From NCBI GenBank assembly GCA_050741255.1, contig JBOIEQ010000023.1, forward strand, positions 1 through 37,435: a DNA stretch of 37,435 nucleotides, written 5' to 3'. Positions 7,365 to 15,969 of this stretch are shown in pieces. The number at the start of each line of letters is the position of its first letter. Positions within the stretch are counted from its first letter, which is position 1. Origin of the DNA: CAZXNF01 sp050741255. GTDB taxonomy: Bacteria > Pseudomonadota > Gammaproteobacteria > Burkholderiales > SG8-41. The notes beneath the pieces are model-generated. The model searched no databases, was not told where the DNA came from, and saw only the letters and a list, made by a program, of their open reading frames with translations. The position numbers and the translations under genes were made by a program.

Positions 7365-8318
7365 CTAGCGCGCCACGAACTGACAGGTCGTTTCGAGGAT
7401 GCGCTCGTTCGCCGCGCCGCGGATCTCGCAGTGCACCAGCGCGAAGCTGCGGCCCTCGTGCAGCACGCGGGCACGCACGTGCAGGCGCGGCCCGCGGCCG
7501 GGGCTCACGAACCACGCGCTGCAGTTGGACAGGCGGAAGCGCGGCGGCACGGCGGCCATGGCCGTGCGCGCGGCCAGCCCCACCTGGACGCCGCCCTGCA
7601 CGTGCCCGACGCGGTTGCCCAGGTGCGGGGAAACATCGACCGCCAGCGCGGCGCCGTCCTGCACCGCGTGCGGCACGCCGGCCCAGAAATGATCGATGAA
7701 GGGCGACGCCGGCGTGGCGGCGGCCAGCGCCTCGTCGCAGCGCGCGAGGACGACGCGTTCGTGCGGTTCGAGTTCCGCTTCCTTGAGGGGGCGCAGCGGC
7801 TCGCGCTTCGCCTGCTGCCAGGGCAGGGGCGCGAGCTTCACGCCGGGCGGGGGCGGCAGCAGCACGAAGGCGCCGTCCGCGTAGGCGGCCACTGCGCCGC
7901 CGGAGGTCAGGACCGCGTGCGACAGGGATTCCCGCACGTGCTCGCCGCGCGCGTGGCCCATGAAGCGCGAGCGGCATTCGAGATGCGCCGTCAGCGGCAC
8001 GCCGGTGAACTGCATCGCCAGGCTGACCGTCGCCATGCGCGCGCCGGGTTCGGCGCCGGTGCGCGAAGTGGTGGCGAGCGCCGTGTCCACGAGGATCGCG
8101 AGCGCGGGCAGGTTGACGCTGCCGGCCGCATCCCGGCACCAGCCATCGTCCTTGAAACTCAGCGTCGCACGCTCGGTGCCCTTTTGCACGCCGCGCCAGC
8201 GCAGGCCCATGAGGTAACCGGGGAAGTGCAGGCCGGCGATGCGACTGCCGGCCAGCGCCGTGAGGACGCGTTTGCGGAGGGCGGCGGCGGAACGGGAGGA
8301 ATCGGCGGGGCGGGTCAT
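7365..8318 (-). CDS. Double-hotdog acyl-CoA thioesterase-like protein
   Basis: Protein of 317 aa that looks like two tandem PaaI/4HBT-type hotdog units. In the first, LPALAILVDTALATTSRT and GARMATVSLAMQFTGVPLTAHLECRS match the central helix and following strands. In the second, HLGNRVGHVQGGVQVGLAARTAMAAVPP and LSNCSAWFVSPGRGPRLHVRARVLHEGRSFALVHCEI repeat the pattern. A Pro-rich linker lies near residues 150-170. Such proteins hydrolyse acyl-CoA thioesters; the substrate is not predictable. Its start is four bases inside the stop region of the adjacent MFS gene (coordinates overlap 8315-8318), so the two are co-transcribed and translationally coupled. Confidence 0.8.
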   Translation of the reverse strand: MTRPADSSRSAAALRKRVLTALAGSRIAGLHFPGYLMGLRWRGVQKGTERATLSFKDDGWCRDAAGSVNLPALAILVDTALATTSRTGAEPGARMATVSLAMQFTGVPLTAHLECRSRFMGHARGEHVRESLSHAVLTSGGAVAAYADGAFVLLPPPPGVKLAPLPWQQAKREPLRPLKEAELEPHERVVLARCDEALAAATPASPFIDHFWAGVPHAVQDGAALAVDVSPHLGNRVGHVQGGVQVGLAARTAMAAVPPRFRLSNCSAWFVSPGRGPRLHVRARVLHEGRSFALVHCEIRGAANERILETTCQFVAR

Positions 8319-9553
8319 CGGTTAATTGTACGGGGAAGCGATTGCCCGATGCGCGCCGTCAGCACCCCGAGCTTGGTCGACAGCAGCAGTCCCGCCGCGG
8401 CGCAGGCGAGGCCGCCGATCAGCACGGTGTTGCCCGCGCCGATCGCATCCGCGGTTGCACCGGCGGCAAGCGCGCCGAACGGCATCACGCCGACGAAGGC
8501 CGCCGTGTACAGGCTCATCACCCGTCCGCGCTTGTCGTCATCGACCAGCGACTGCAGCAGCATGTTGACGGACACCGACACGGTCAGGATGGAGAAGCCG
8601 ATGACGCTCATCAGCGGCAGCGCGACCCACGGACTGCGGGCGAACGCCAGGCCGGCCAGCGCGATGCCGGCGGCAATAGCGGCGAGGGTGATGCCCCGGG
8701 GCAGCTTGGTGACCGCCGGCCGCCAGGTGAGCGCCAGCGTGCCGAGCAGGGCGCCGAAGCCCGCCGCGGCGACCAGGAAGCCCACCATTTCGCCGCCGCC
8801 GCCGAAGCGTTCGTGCACCAGCGCCGGCGCCAGCATCGAATAGGGCGTGGCGACCAGCGCGACACAGGCCAGGATGCCGAGCAGCACGCGGATGGGCTTG
8901 TGCCGCCAGGCGTAGAGGACGCCCTCGCGCAGGCCGGCGAGCGCGGGCGTCTCATTGGGCGCGGGCGTACTGTGGCGCGGCCGGATGAAGGCGAAAGAGC
9001 CGAGCAGGAACACGTAGGTCGAGGCGTAGATCGCGAAACACCAGGCTTCGTCGATGCGGCCGATCAGCAACCCGGCGATGGCGGGTCCCAGCAGCCGCCC
9101 GCAGTTCATCGTCAGCGACATCACCGCGACCGCGTTCGGCAGGTCGGCGCGGTCGTCCATGAGTTCCGTCAGGTAGGCGTGGCGCACCGGCAGCTCGAGC
9201 GCGATGAAGATGCCGAGCGCGAACTGCAGCGCGATGATCGTCGTCGGGGTGAGCCAGCCGAGAAAGGCGAACGCGGTCAGCGTGACGGCATGCAGCGCCT
9301 CCAGCCATTGCGAGAGCAGCATGAGGCGGTGGCGGTTGAAACGGTCCGCCCACAGGCCGACCAGCGGCGAGAGCAGCAGAACCGGCAGGTTGGAAGCGAA
9401 GGCCATGACGCCCACCAGCGTGGACGAGCCGGTGGTGCGGTAGAGGAACCACTGCAGCGCGATGATCTGCACCCAGTAGCCGACGATGGAAAACACCTGC
9501 CCGCCGACGAACAGGGAAAAGTTGCGGTGGCGCAGTGCGCGCAGAGCTTGCAA
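8315..9553 (-). CDS. MFS transporter (DHA3/EntS-like)
   Basis: Integral membrane exporter of about 412 aa with twelve hydrophobic segments. The start of the family is clear (LRALRHRNFSLFVGGQVFSIVGYWVQ). The loop 2-3 motif appears as GLWADRFNRHRLM, and LQFALGIFIALELPVRHAYLTELM is typical of the MFS_3/enterobactin-exporter branch. The start codon is uncertain: no ATG or GTG lies close upstream, and TTG at 9553 is the best placed, though without a good ribosome binding site. The much longer upstream open frame is antisense to the next MFS gene. It is divergent from that gene and followed by the thioesterase. Substrate unknown. Confidence 0.85.
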   Translation of the reverse strand: MQALRALRHRNFSLFVGGQVFSIVGYWVQIIALQWFLYRTTGSSTLVGVMAFASNLPVLLLSPLVGLWADRFNRHRLMLLSQWLEALHAVTLTAFAFLGWLTPTTIIALQFALGIFIALELPVRHAYLTELMDDRADLPNAVAVMSLTMNCGRLLGPAIAGLLIGRIDEAWCFAIYASTYVFLLGSFAFIRPRHSTPAPNETPALAGLREGVLYAWRHKPIRVLLGILACVALVATPYSMLAPALVHERFGGGGEMVGFLVAAAGFGALLGTLALTWRPAVTKLPRGITLAAIAAGIALAGLAFARSPWVALPLMSVIGFSILTVSVSVNMLLQSLVDDDKRGRVMSLYTAAFVGVMPFGALAAGATADAIGAGNTVLIGGLACAAAGLLLSTKLGVLTARIGQSLPRTINR

Positions 9554-9733
9554 GCGGAAGCGCTTTCGGTGGGAGACCCGGGCACAGACCCGCGCCAGGG
9601 GCGACGAGTATACGCCGCCCGCCCGCGGGAACCCGCGGCTGCCCGATGATGGTCTGCTATATTCGGGTGCTTCCCCTCCTTGCCTCCAACGCGCGCCAGG
9701 CGCGGTCTGCACGTGATTCGCAGCGGTTTCCCG

Positions 9734-10882
9734 ATGTCCATCACGACGGTGTTCCTGATCGCCGCATGCAACATGTGCAGCCTGCGCGCGAGCAAGGTCC
9801 TCGTCACCCTCTACGCGCTGCACCTCGGCGCGGGCGAAGCGGTGGTTGGCATCCTGGTGGCCGCGTACGGGATCAGCCCGATGCTGCTCGCCCTGTTCGC
9901 GGGCCGGCTGACGGACCGCATCGGCGTGCGGGTGCCCATGCTGATCGGCTCCGCCGGCTGCATGGCCGGACTGTTGGTACCCGCGATTGTTCCCAGCGTG
10001 CCCGCGCTGTTCGTGTCCTCGCTGATCATCGGGACGTCCTACGTGTTCTACCACGTGGCCGTGCAGCAGCTGATCGGTCTGCTGTCCACCGCGGAAACGC
10101 GCACCCGCAATTTCAGCCACTACAGCCTGGTGCAGGCCGTCGCGAGCCTGCTGGGGCCGCTCGTGGCCGGGATCGGCATCGATCTCTTCGGTCACCGCTG
10201 GATGTATATCGGTTTCGCAGTGCTGCCGCTGCTCGCGACGGCGGGCCTGCTGGCGACGCCGGGCTTGCGCGGCATGCGGGCGAAGGGGGCGGGGGAGGGT
10301 GCCAGGCGCGTGGGCGACCTGCTGCGCAATCCCGCGATCCGCCGGGTGCTGTTCGTGAGCGGCATCGCGCTCGCCGGCAACGACCTGTTCCTCTTCTACC
10401 TGCCGGTGTATGCCAGCAAGGCCGGCCTGTCGGCGACGCAGATCGGCCTGGTGCTGGCGGCGTTCGCCGCGGCTGCCTTCGTGGTGCGCACGGCCATTCC
10501 CCTGCTGGCGCGCCGTCTGGGCGAGGGCCCGCTGCTGACGGTGTGCCTGGTGATCGCGGGCTTCACCTATCTGCTGTTCCCGCTGTTCGTGAATCCCTGG
10601 GCGCTGGGCGCCGCCGCGTTCGCGCTCGGGCTGGCGATGGGGGTGTGTCAGCCGGTGTCGATCCTGCTGGCCTATGCCTGCGCGCCGGCGGGGCGCACGG
10701 GGGAAACGCTCGGCATGCGGCTGTTCGTCATGTACTTCACCCAGACCAGCGTACCGCTGAGCTTCGGCGCGGTCGGCGCAATGCTGGGCGCGGGGCCCGT
10801 GTTCTGGGCGGTCGCCGCATTGCTGGTCGGCGGCGGCTGGATGAACCGCGGGCTGATGCCGGCCAAACCTCCCGCCGGCTAG
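9734..10882 (+). CDS. MFS transporter
   Basis: A 382-aa membrane protein with twelve predicted spans. Loop 2-3 reads GRLTDRIGVRVPM, the MFS motif A (G-x-x-x-D-R-x-G-x-R), at about residues 56-68. The ATG at 9734 is taken because it opens directly on the first span (MSITTVFLIAACNMCSLRAS); an in-frame ATG at 9680 would add 18 residues with no homology character. It is divergent from another MFS gene (about 180 bases apart) and convergent with the UXS gene ten bases downstream. It resembles YfcJ/arabinose-efflux-like exporters in general form, but I cannot assign a substrate. Confidence 0.88.
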   Translation: MSITTVFLIAACNMCSLRASKVLVTLYALHLGAGEAVVGILVAAYGISPMLLALFAGRLTDRIGVRVPMLIGSAGCMAGLLVPAIVPSVPALFVSSLIIGTSYVFYHVAVQQLIGLLSTAETRTRNFSHYSLVQAVASLLGPLVAGIGIDLFGHRWMYIGFAVLPLLATAGLLATPGLRGMRAKGAGEGARRVGDLLRNPAIRRVLFVSGIALAGNDLFLFYLPVYASKAGLSATQIGLVLAAFAAAAFVVRTAIPLLARRLGEGPLLTVCLVIAGFTYLLFPLFVNPWALGAAAFALGLAMGVCQPVSILLAYACAPAGRTGETLGMRLFVMYFTQTSVPLSFGAVGAMLGAGPVFWAVAALLVGGGWMNRGLMPAKPPAG

Positions 10883-10892
10883 ACGCGCCGCG

Positions 10893-11828
<936 letters not shown>

Positions 11829-11996
11829 ATTTTTTATACGCCCTGCAATCGCAGGCGTCTCCCGACGATGACGCGGAATTGTAGGCCAAGCCCCCGGGCG
11901 TGGCTATGCGACTGCCCCGCGCCTCGCGCATAATCGGGGGTGCGCCGCGCGTGCCGCGCCGTGCAATCCCTCCTACTTTATCGCCCAGGATCCGCA

Positions 11997-12974
11997 ATGA
12001 AAATCGCCGTCATCGACGACTACCAGAACGCCTTCAAGACCCTTGCCGCCGCCGCGCGCCTGAAGGACCACGACATCGTGAGCTTTCAGGACACGCTGAA
12101 GGACACGGCGAAGCTCGCCGAGCGCCTGAAGGATTTCGATGTGCTGGTGCTGACGCAGCAGCGCACGCCGTTCCCGCGCGCGCTGGCCGAGAAGCTGCCC
12201 AAGCTCAAGCTGATCAGCCAGACCGGTCGCAACACCAATCACGTGGACATCGAGGCCTGCACCGAGCTCGGCATCGTGGTGGCCGCCGCCGGCGCGGGCC
12301 TGCCCAATCCCACCGCGGAACTGACCTGGGCGCTGATCCTCGCCAGCCTGCGCAACATCCCGCTGGAAGTGCAGAAGCTGAAGGACGGCGTCTGGCAGAC
12401 CACCGTCGGCACCGGTTTGAAGGGCAAGACGCTGGGCATCTACGCCTATGGCCGCATCGGCAGCCTGGTCGCCGAAGTCGGGCGCGCGTTCGGCATGAAA
12501 GTCGTGTGCTGGGGCCGCGAAGGCTCGCTCGCCAAGGCGAAGGAGGCGGGCTTCGAAGTTGCCGCCTCGCGCGAGGCGTTCTTCGCGAACGCCGACGTGA
12601 TTTCGCTCCACATTCCGCTGAACAAGGAGACGCGCGGCATCGTCAAGCGCGCGGACCTGGACCTGATGAAACCGGGCGCGCTGATCGTGAACACGAGCCG
12701 CGCGCCGCTCATCGAGGCGGGCGCGCTGGAAGGGGCGCTCAAGGCCGGCCGCCCGGGCTTCGGGGCGATCGACGTCTACGAGGAAGAGCCGGTGCTCGGC
12801 GGCAACCACCCGCTGCTCAAGATGGCGAACGTGGTGTGCACGCCGCACCTGGGTTACGTCGAGCGCACCACTTACGAAAGTTACTTTGGTTCGGCGGCGG
12901 ACAACATCCTCGGTTTCGTCGCCGGCAAGCCGGTCAACGTGATGAACCCGGAGGCGGTCGGCAAGCGGAAGTAG
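11997..12974 (+). CDS. D-2-hydroxyacid dehydrogenase family protein
   Basis: NAD(P)-dependent dehydrogenase of 325 aa, related to phosphoglycerate and formate dehydrogenases. The nucleotide-binding segment reads GIYAYGRIGSLVAEVGRAFG, with Ala in place of the first Gly of the usual GxGxxG. The catalytic Arg lies in NTSRAPLIE, the Glu in DVYEEEPV and the His in CTPHLGYV. The substrate-binding N-terminal half contains ISQTGRNTNHVDIEACTE. CCCAGGATCCGCA before the ATG supplies an AGGA ribosome binding site, which decides for 11997 over an upstream frame start at 11940. It ends with a strong terminator. Substrate not predictable. Confidence 0.9.
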   Translation: MKIAVIDDYQNAFKTLAAAARLKDHDIVSFQDTLKDTAKLAERLKDFDVLVLTQQRTPFPRALAEKLPKLKLISQTGRNTNHVDIEACTELGIVVAAAGAGLPNPTAELTWALILASLRNIPLEVQKLKDGVWQTTVGTGLKGKTLGIYAYGRIGSLVAEVGRAFGMKVVCWGREGSLAKAKEAGFEVAASREAFFANADVISLHIPLNKETRGIVKRADLDLMKPGALIVNTSRAPLIEAGALEGALKAGRPGFGAIDVYEEEPVLGGNHPLLKMANVVCTPHLGYVERTTYESYFGSAADNILGFVAGKPVNVMNPEAVGKRK

Positions 12975-12995
12975 GCGCACAACCGCCGGAGGCGA

Positions 12996-13022
12996 AAAAC
13001 GCGGCCCCGCGGGCCGCGTTTT
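12996..13022. terminator. Bidirectional intrinsic terminator
   Basis: AAAACGCGGCCC and GGGCCGCGTTTT form a perfect 12-bp stem around a CGC loop. A-tracts and T-tracts on either side allow use from both the dehydrogenase gene (+) and the small gene at 13046-13426 (-). Confidence 0.92.
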
Positions 13023-13045
13023 TTATTGGACGCTTCGCGCCGGCA

Positions 13046-13426
13046 TCAGCGCATGTTGTCGAGGGCGCGGAAATGCTTGCGAGCGTAGTCCAATAGTTGC
13101 CCGTCGCTCGGGTGATCGACGCTTTCCACCGCGACGACCTTCTTCGACAGGTCGTGCGCGTGCTGCGCCAGGTATTTGACGAATTCGGTCTTGGCATTGG
13201 CCGGGCCGACCACCAGGATTTCCTGCGCCCCGGTAAGGGCCCCGGCGATCTTGCCGAAGAATGCCGGATCCTCAGCCGCGTGGCCGGCGCCGACGGCCCC
13301 GCGCTTGTGGTGCAGGTGCTGATGCGCCTTCCCGTGGATGAGCTTCTTTTCGACGTCCTCGCGCGTGAAGTGCTGCACGTGGGCTTCCGTATGGTCGAGC
13401 CAGACGACGGCGTGGTAGTGGGACAT
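13046..13426 (-). CDS. Translational machinery-like / host-attachment-like small protein (126 aa)
   Basis: Soluble, His-rich protein (MSHYHAVVWLDHTEAHVQHF). Its pattern, including HHKRGAVGAGHAAEDPAFF, LTGAQEILVVGPANAKTEFVKYL and VVAVESVDHPSDGQLLDYARKHF, matches a proteobacterial family that databases label 'translational machinery protein'. That label rests on a resemblance to eRF1 domain 3 / pelota-like folds. The biochemical role is unknown. The gene has a strong ribosome binding site (GGAGGAAACACCC before ATG) and sits alone between two nearly identical terminators. Confidence 0.8.
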   Translation of the reverse strand: MSHYHAVVWLDHTEAHVQHFTREDVEKKLIHGKAHQHLHHKRGAVGAGHAAEDPAFFGKIAGALTGAQEILVVGPANAKTEFVKYLAQHAHDLSKKVVAVESVDHPSDGQLLDYARKHFRALDNMR

Positions 13427-13534
13427 GGGTGTTTCCTCCGCAAGGTGAACAGCGATGCGGTCAGCTTACGCCGCCTTGGCCCGCGGGCTTTGCGCCAGGT
13501 CAAACCTCCTGCACCGTGCGGTGTGCGCCCATGA

Positions 13535-13560
13535 AAAACGCGGCCCGCGGGCCGCGTTTT
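13535..13560 (-). terminator. Intrinsic terminator after the 13577-14149 gene
   Basis: AAAACGCGGCCC and GGGCCGCGTTTT pair with a GC dinucleotide at the centre. The stem is the same as in the terminator at 12996-13022. On the minus strand the U-tract follows the stem, downstream of the gene ending at 13577. Confidence 0.88.
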
Positions 13561-13576
13561 GGGGGTCCTTGCACGA

Positions 13577-14149
13577 TCAGTGCAGGTGCCTGCGGTTCCG
13601 CGGGGCGGGCGAGGCGCCCGTGGCCGCCGTCTCCTCGGACACCGTGCTGCCGCGTTTTTCCCAGTCGCGCTGGAAGAGATCGTTGACCAGCGACAGGACC
13701 TGGTCCACTTCGTCGCGGCCGAGATAGCGCGAGAGCGCCGCGTCCACGTCCTCGTTGGCGCACTGGCGGCGCACTTCCTGGATCGCGTCGGCGGTGGGAC
13801 CGACGAACATCAGCCCGAGCTCGTCCTCGCCGTTCTCGTGGTACCAGGTGACCTCGATCTCGGAGGCGTATTCGGTCATCGGCCCGAGCGTGTCCAGCGA
13901 TTCGGAGAGCCGCGCGCCGAAGCTGCGGCCGATCTCGGCGGTCCAGCACAGGTCGAGCGTGCGCTCGCGCGGGTCCCACGCGACGCCCGGCTCCTGTTGT
14001 TCGATGCTCTTCAGGTCGGTGATGTGCTTGACCTCGCAGTAATCGAGCCAGGGCTTCAACGCCTCCTCGATGTGCACGACTTCCACGCCCTTGGTCAGGA
14101 AGATGGTGCCGTGGACATGCACTTCCTTGCGGCGCTGCGGGGTTTTCAT
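13577..14149 (-). CDS. Conserved-looking hypothetical protein (190 aa)
   Basis: Soluble acidic protein with no signal peptide. It begins MKTPQRRKEVHVHGTIFLTKGVEVVHIEEALKPWLDY; the N-terminal HVHGTIFL segment and the later ASEIEVTWYHENGEDELGLMFVGPTADAIQEVRR look like strand-helix repeats of a compact alpha/beta domain. The tail from about residue 165 is low-complexity (Ser/Thr/Ala/Pro/His). The composition is that of a real protein. I do not recognise the family with confidence. It is probably monocistronic, with its own terminator and only a weak ribosome binding site before the ATG. Confidence 0.72.
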   Translation of the reverse strand: MKTPQRRKEVHVHGTIFLTKGVEVVHIEEALKPWLDYCEVKHITDLKSIEQQEPGVAWDPRERTLDLCWTAEIGRSFGARLSESLDTLGPMTEYASEIEVTWYHENGEDELGLMFVGPTADAIQEVRRQCANEDVDAALSRYLGRDEVDQVLSLVNDLFQRDWEKRGSTVSEETAATGASPAPRNRRHLH

Positions 14150-14195
14150 GTCACTGTTCCGGGAAGGGGCATGGCAGGCGCAGGGACCGCAGTGT

Positions 14196-14222
14196 AAAAA
14201 AGCGGCCCTGCCGTGAGGGCGC
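14196..14222 (-). terminator. Intrinsic terminator of the MFS-Bug-racemase operon
   Basis: Read on the minus strand, GCGCCCT and AGGGCCGC pair (one bulged base) around CACGGC and are followed by six T residues. It lies about 65 bases after the racemase stop at 14289. Confidence 0.7.
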
Positions 14223-14288
14223 GATTATAGCCGACCGGCCATCATCCGGTGGCGCCAGTGCCCGCCACCGCGCGCCGAGTGACACGGA

Positions 14289-15032
14289 TCAGGCGTCGCG
14301 GAAGAGCCGTCCCGCGCCGGGAATCGCGCGGCGGTCGCCCAGCACGCGCAGCATGCCCCACATCAGGGACTGGTTACTGGCCACGACCGGCTTGCCGGTC
14401 GCCTTTTCCACCGGTTCTATGCTTTCCAGCGTGCGCAGGTTGGAGCAACTGATGAAGATGGCCTCGGTCCCGGGGCGGTCCACTGCCTGCGCCAGCGCCG
14501 CCACGCGGGCGGGCGTGATCTCCGAGTGCGCCTCGGTGCCGAAGCCCTGGATGGCCAGCACCTTGAAGCCGGCGGCTTCCAGGTCCTGTTTCACGCGATC
14601 GTTGAGCCACGGCTTGTAGGCGCTGGCAACGCTAATGCGCGTGGCGCCCACCGCCCGCAGCGCATCGGTGATGACGGCGGCCGAGGACACGCAGGGGATG
14701 CCGGTCTCCTTGGCGATCGCCACGGCCATCGCGCGATCGTCACGCTGGCCCTTCATGAAACCGCCCGCGGTGCAGCCATAGCCGATCACGCCGACCTTGG
14801 CGTGCGCCAGCAGCGCCGCGGCCGCCGGCGCCTTGGTGCTGAGTGCCAGCAGGTTCTCCTCGGTGTCGCCGGTGTGCGGGATGCGCTGGGCATGCACCGA
14901 CATGCCGGGGCCGGCCAGCCGCTGCACCTCGTATTCCATGACGGTGTTCCACGAGGGCACGATCAGGCCCAGCTTGCGTTCCCATTGATCCACGGTCTCA
15001 TCCCCCAGCGGTCGCAGCGTGGATTGTGCCAC
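14289..15032 (-). CDS. Asp/Glu racemase superfamily protein (maleate isomerase / arylmalonate decarboxylase-like)
   Basis: Cytoplasmic enzyme of 247 aa. Both active-site cysteines of the two-Cys branch are present: C87 in VIGYGCTAGG and C196 in FISCSNLRT. The N-terminal LGLIVPSWNTVMEYEVQRL is typical of maleate cis-trans isomerase and arylmalonate decarboxylase relatives, which act without cofactor on dicarboxylates. The start is GTG (15032), ten bases after the stop of the Bug gene, so it is the third gene of an MFS-Bug-racemase operon. The reaction could be isomerisation, racemisation or decarboxylation of a small dicarboxylate. Having two Cys argues against the single-Cys decarboxylase type. 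Confidence 0.85.
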   Translation of the reverse strand: MAQSTLRPLGDETVDQWERKLGLIVPSWNTVMEYEVQRLAGPGMSVHAQRIPHTGDTEENLLALSTKAPAAAALLAHAKVGVIGYGCTAGGFMKGQRDDRAMAVAIAKETGIPCVSSAAVITDALRAVGATRISVASAYKPWLNDRVKQDLEAAGFKVLAIQGFGTEAHSEITPARVAALAQAVDRPGTEAIFISCSNLRTLESIEPVEKATGKPVVASNQSLMWGMLRVLGDRRAIPGAGRLFRDA

Positions 15033-15042
15033 TCGCGGCCGG

Positions 15043-15969
15043 CTATCCGGCCAGTCCGATATTTTTCAGCGCGGTTTCCAGCGCGCCGCGTTCCCGCGCC
15101 AGAAATTCCCCGCTCGCCACCGACCCGCGGTAGGTATTGGCCCAGTAGTGATGCGCAAGCTCGGCGTTCCATTCTTCGCTCTGCGTCGCGGCGGCGAGCG
15201 CACCGTCCCAGAATGCGATCTGTTCCGCGGTGAGGCCCTGCGCGCCGATCACGCCGCGCCAGGTGCCGATCACGCAGTTCACGCCCTGTTCGACCCACGT
15301 CGGCACGGACGCGAACTGGCCGCTCATGCGCGCCGGCGCGGAGAGGGCGAAGGCCCGCAGCGTGCCCGCCGCCAGTTCTGGTAGCGCGCTCACCGCGGTG
15401 ATGGCGCCGACTTCGGCGTGACCCTCGATCACGTCCGCCACGGCGTAGCGCGCGGAATCGAACACGTTAAGCCTGAGCGCCTTCACGTCGCCGCCGGCCT
15501 GCTGCGTGATTTGCCCCAGCGCCATGTGATTGGTGTTGCCACGCGCCGTCGCCATGGCGATCGGCAAACTACCGGTGTCCGCAGTGAGGCGTGCCATGAA
15601 GTCCGCGCCCGTGCGGATCCGTGAGTCCGCCCGCACGACGAAGGCGATGTATTCGGTGTAGAGGTTGGCGAGCGGCGTCAGCGCCGCGTGGTCGAAGTCG
15701 CTGACGTCCAGCAACCGGTTCGTGATGATGGTGGGCGAGTTGATCGCCAGGACGTGCGGATCGCCGGCTCTTTGGCGCAGGGTGTCCCAGGCGTTGCCGC
15801 CGCCCCTGCCGGGGATGTTGGTCAGCATGACCGGGACACCGACCAGTCGCTTTGCTTCCAGCGCCTTGATCAGCGCGCGGGCGGGGCGGTCCTGCCCGCC
15901 GCCGGGCGGGGTGCCGGCGATCAGTTCGACGGCATGCTCGGGCCGCCACGCGGCAGGCCGCTGCGGCAC
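15043..15969 (-). CDS. Bug/TctC family substrate-binding protein lacking a signal peptide
   Basis: Protein of 308 aa. The mature Bug fold is complete: VELIAGTPPGGGQDRPARALIKAL, LTNIPGRGGGNAWDTLRQR, then GLTAEQIAFWDGALAAATQSEEWNAEL near the C terminus. The first residues (MPQRPAAWRPEHAVELI) correspond to the start of the mature protein, so no export signal is visible. The GTG at 15967-15969 directly follows the TAA of the MFS gene and is in the same reading frame, so one stop codon separates the two. It could be translated by reinitiation as a cytosolic protein, made by read-through as an MFS fusion, or be a decaying gene. A racemase gene follows ten bases later. Confidence 0.82.
   Translation of the reverse strand: MPQRPAAWRPEHAVELIAGTPPGGGQDRPARALIKALEAKRLVGVPVMLTNIPGRGGGNAWDTLRQRAGDPHVLAINSPTIITNRLLDVSDFDHAALTPLANLYTEYIAFVVRADSRIRTGADFMARLTADTGSLPIAMATARGNTNHMALGQITQQAGGDVKALRLNVFDSARYAVADVIEGHAEVGAITAVSALPELAAGTLRAFALSAPARMSGQFASVPTWVEQGVNCVIGTWRGVIGAQGLTAEQIAFWDGALAAATQSEEWNAELAHHYWANTYRGSVASGEFLARERGALETALKNIGLAG

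Noticed and set aside
7323..8843. 506-aa plus-strand frame over the thioesterase gene
   Set aside because: Shadow frame; the minus strand encodes a double-hotdog protein with a coherent repeat pattern.
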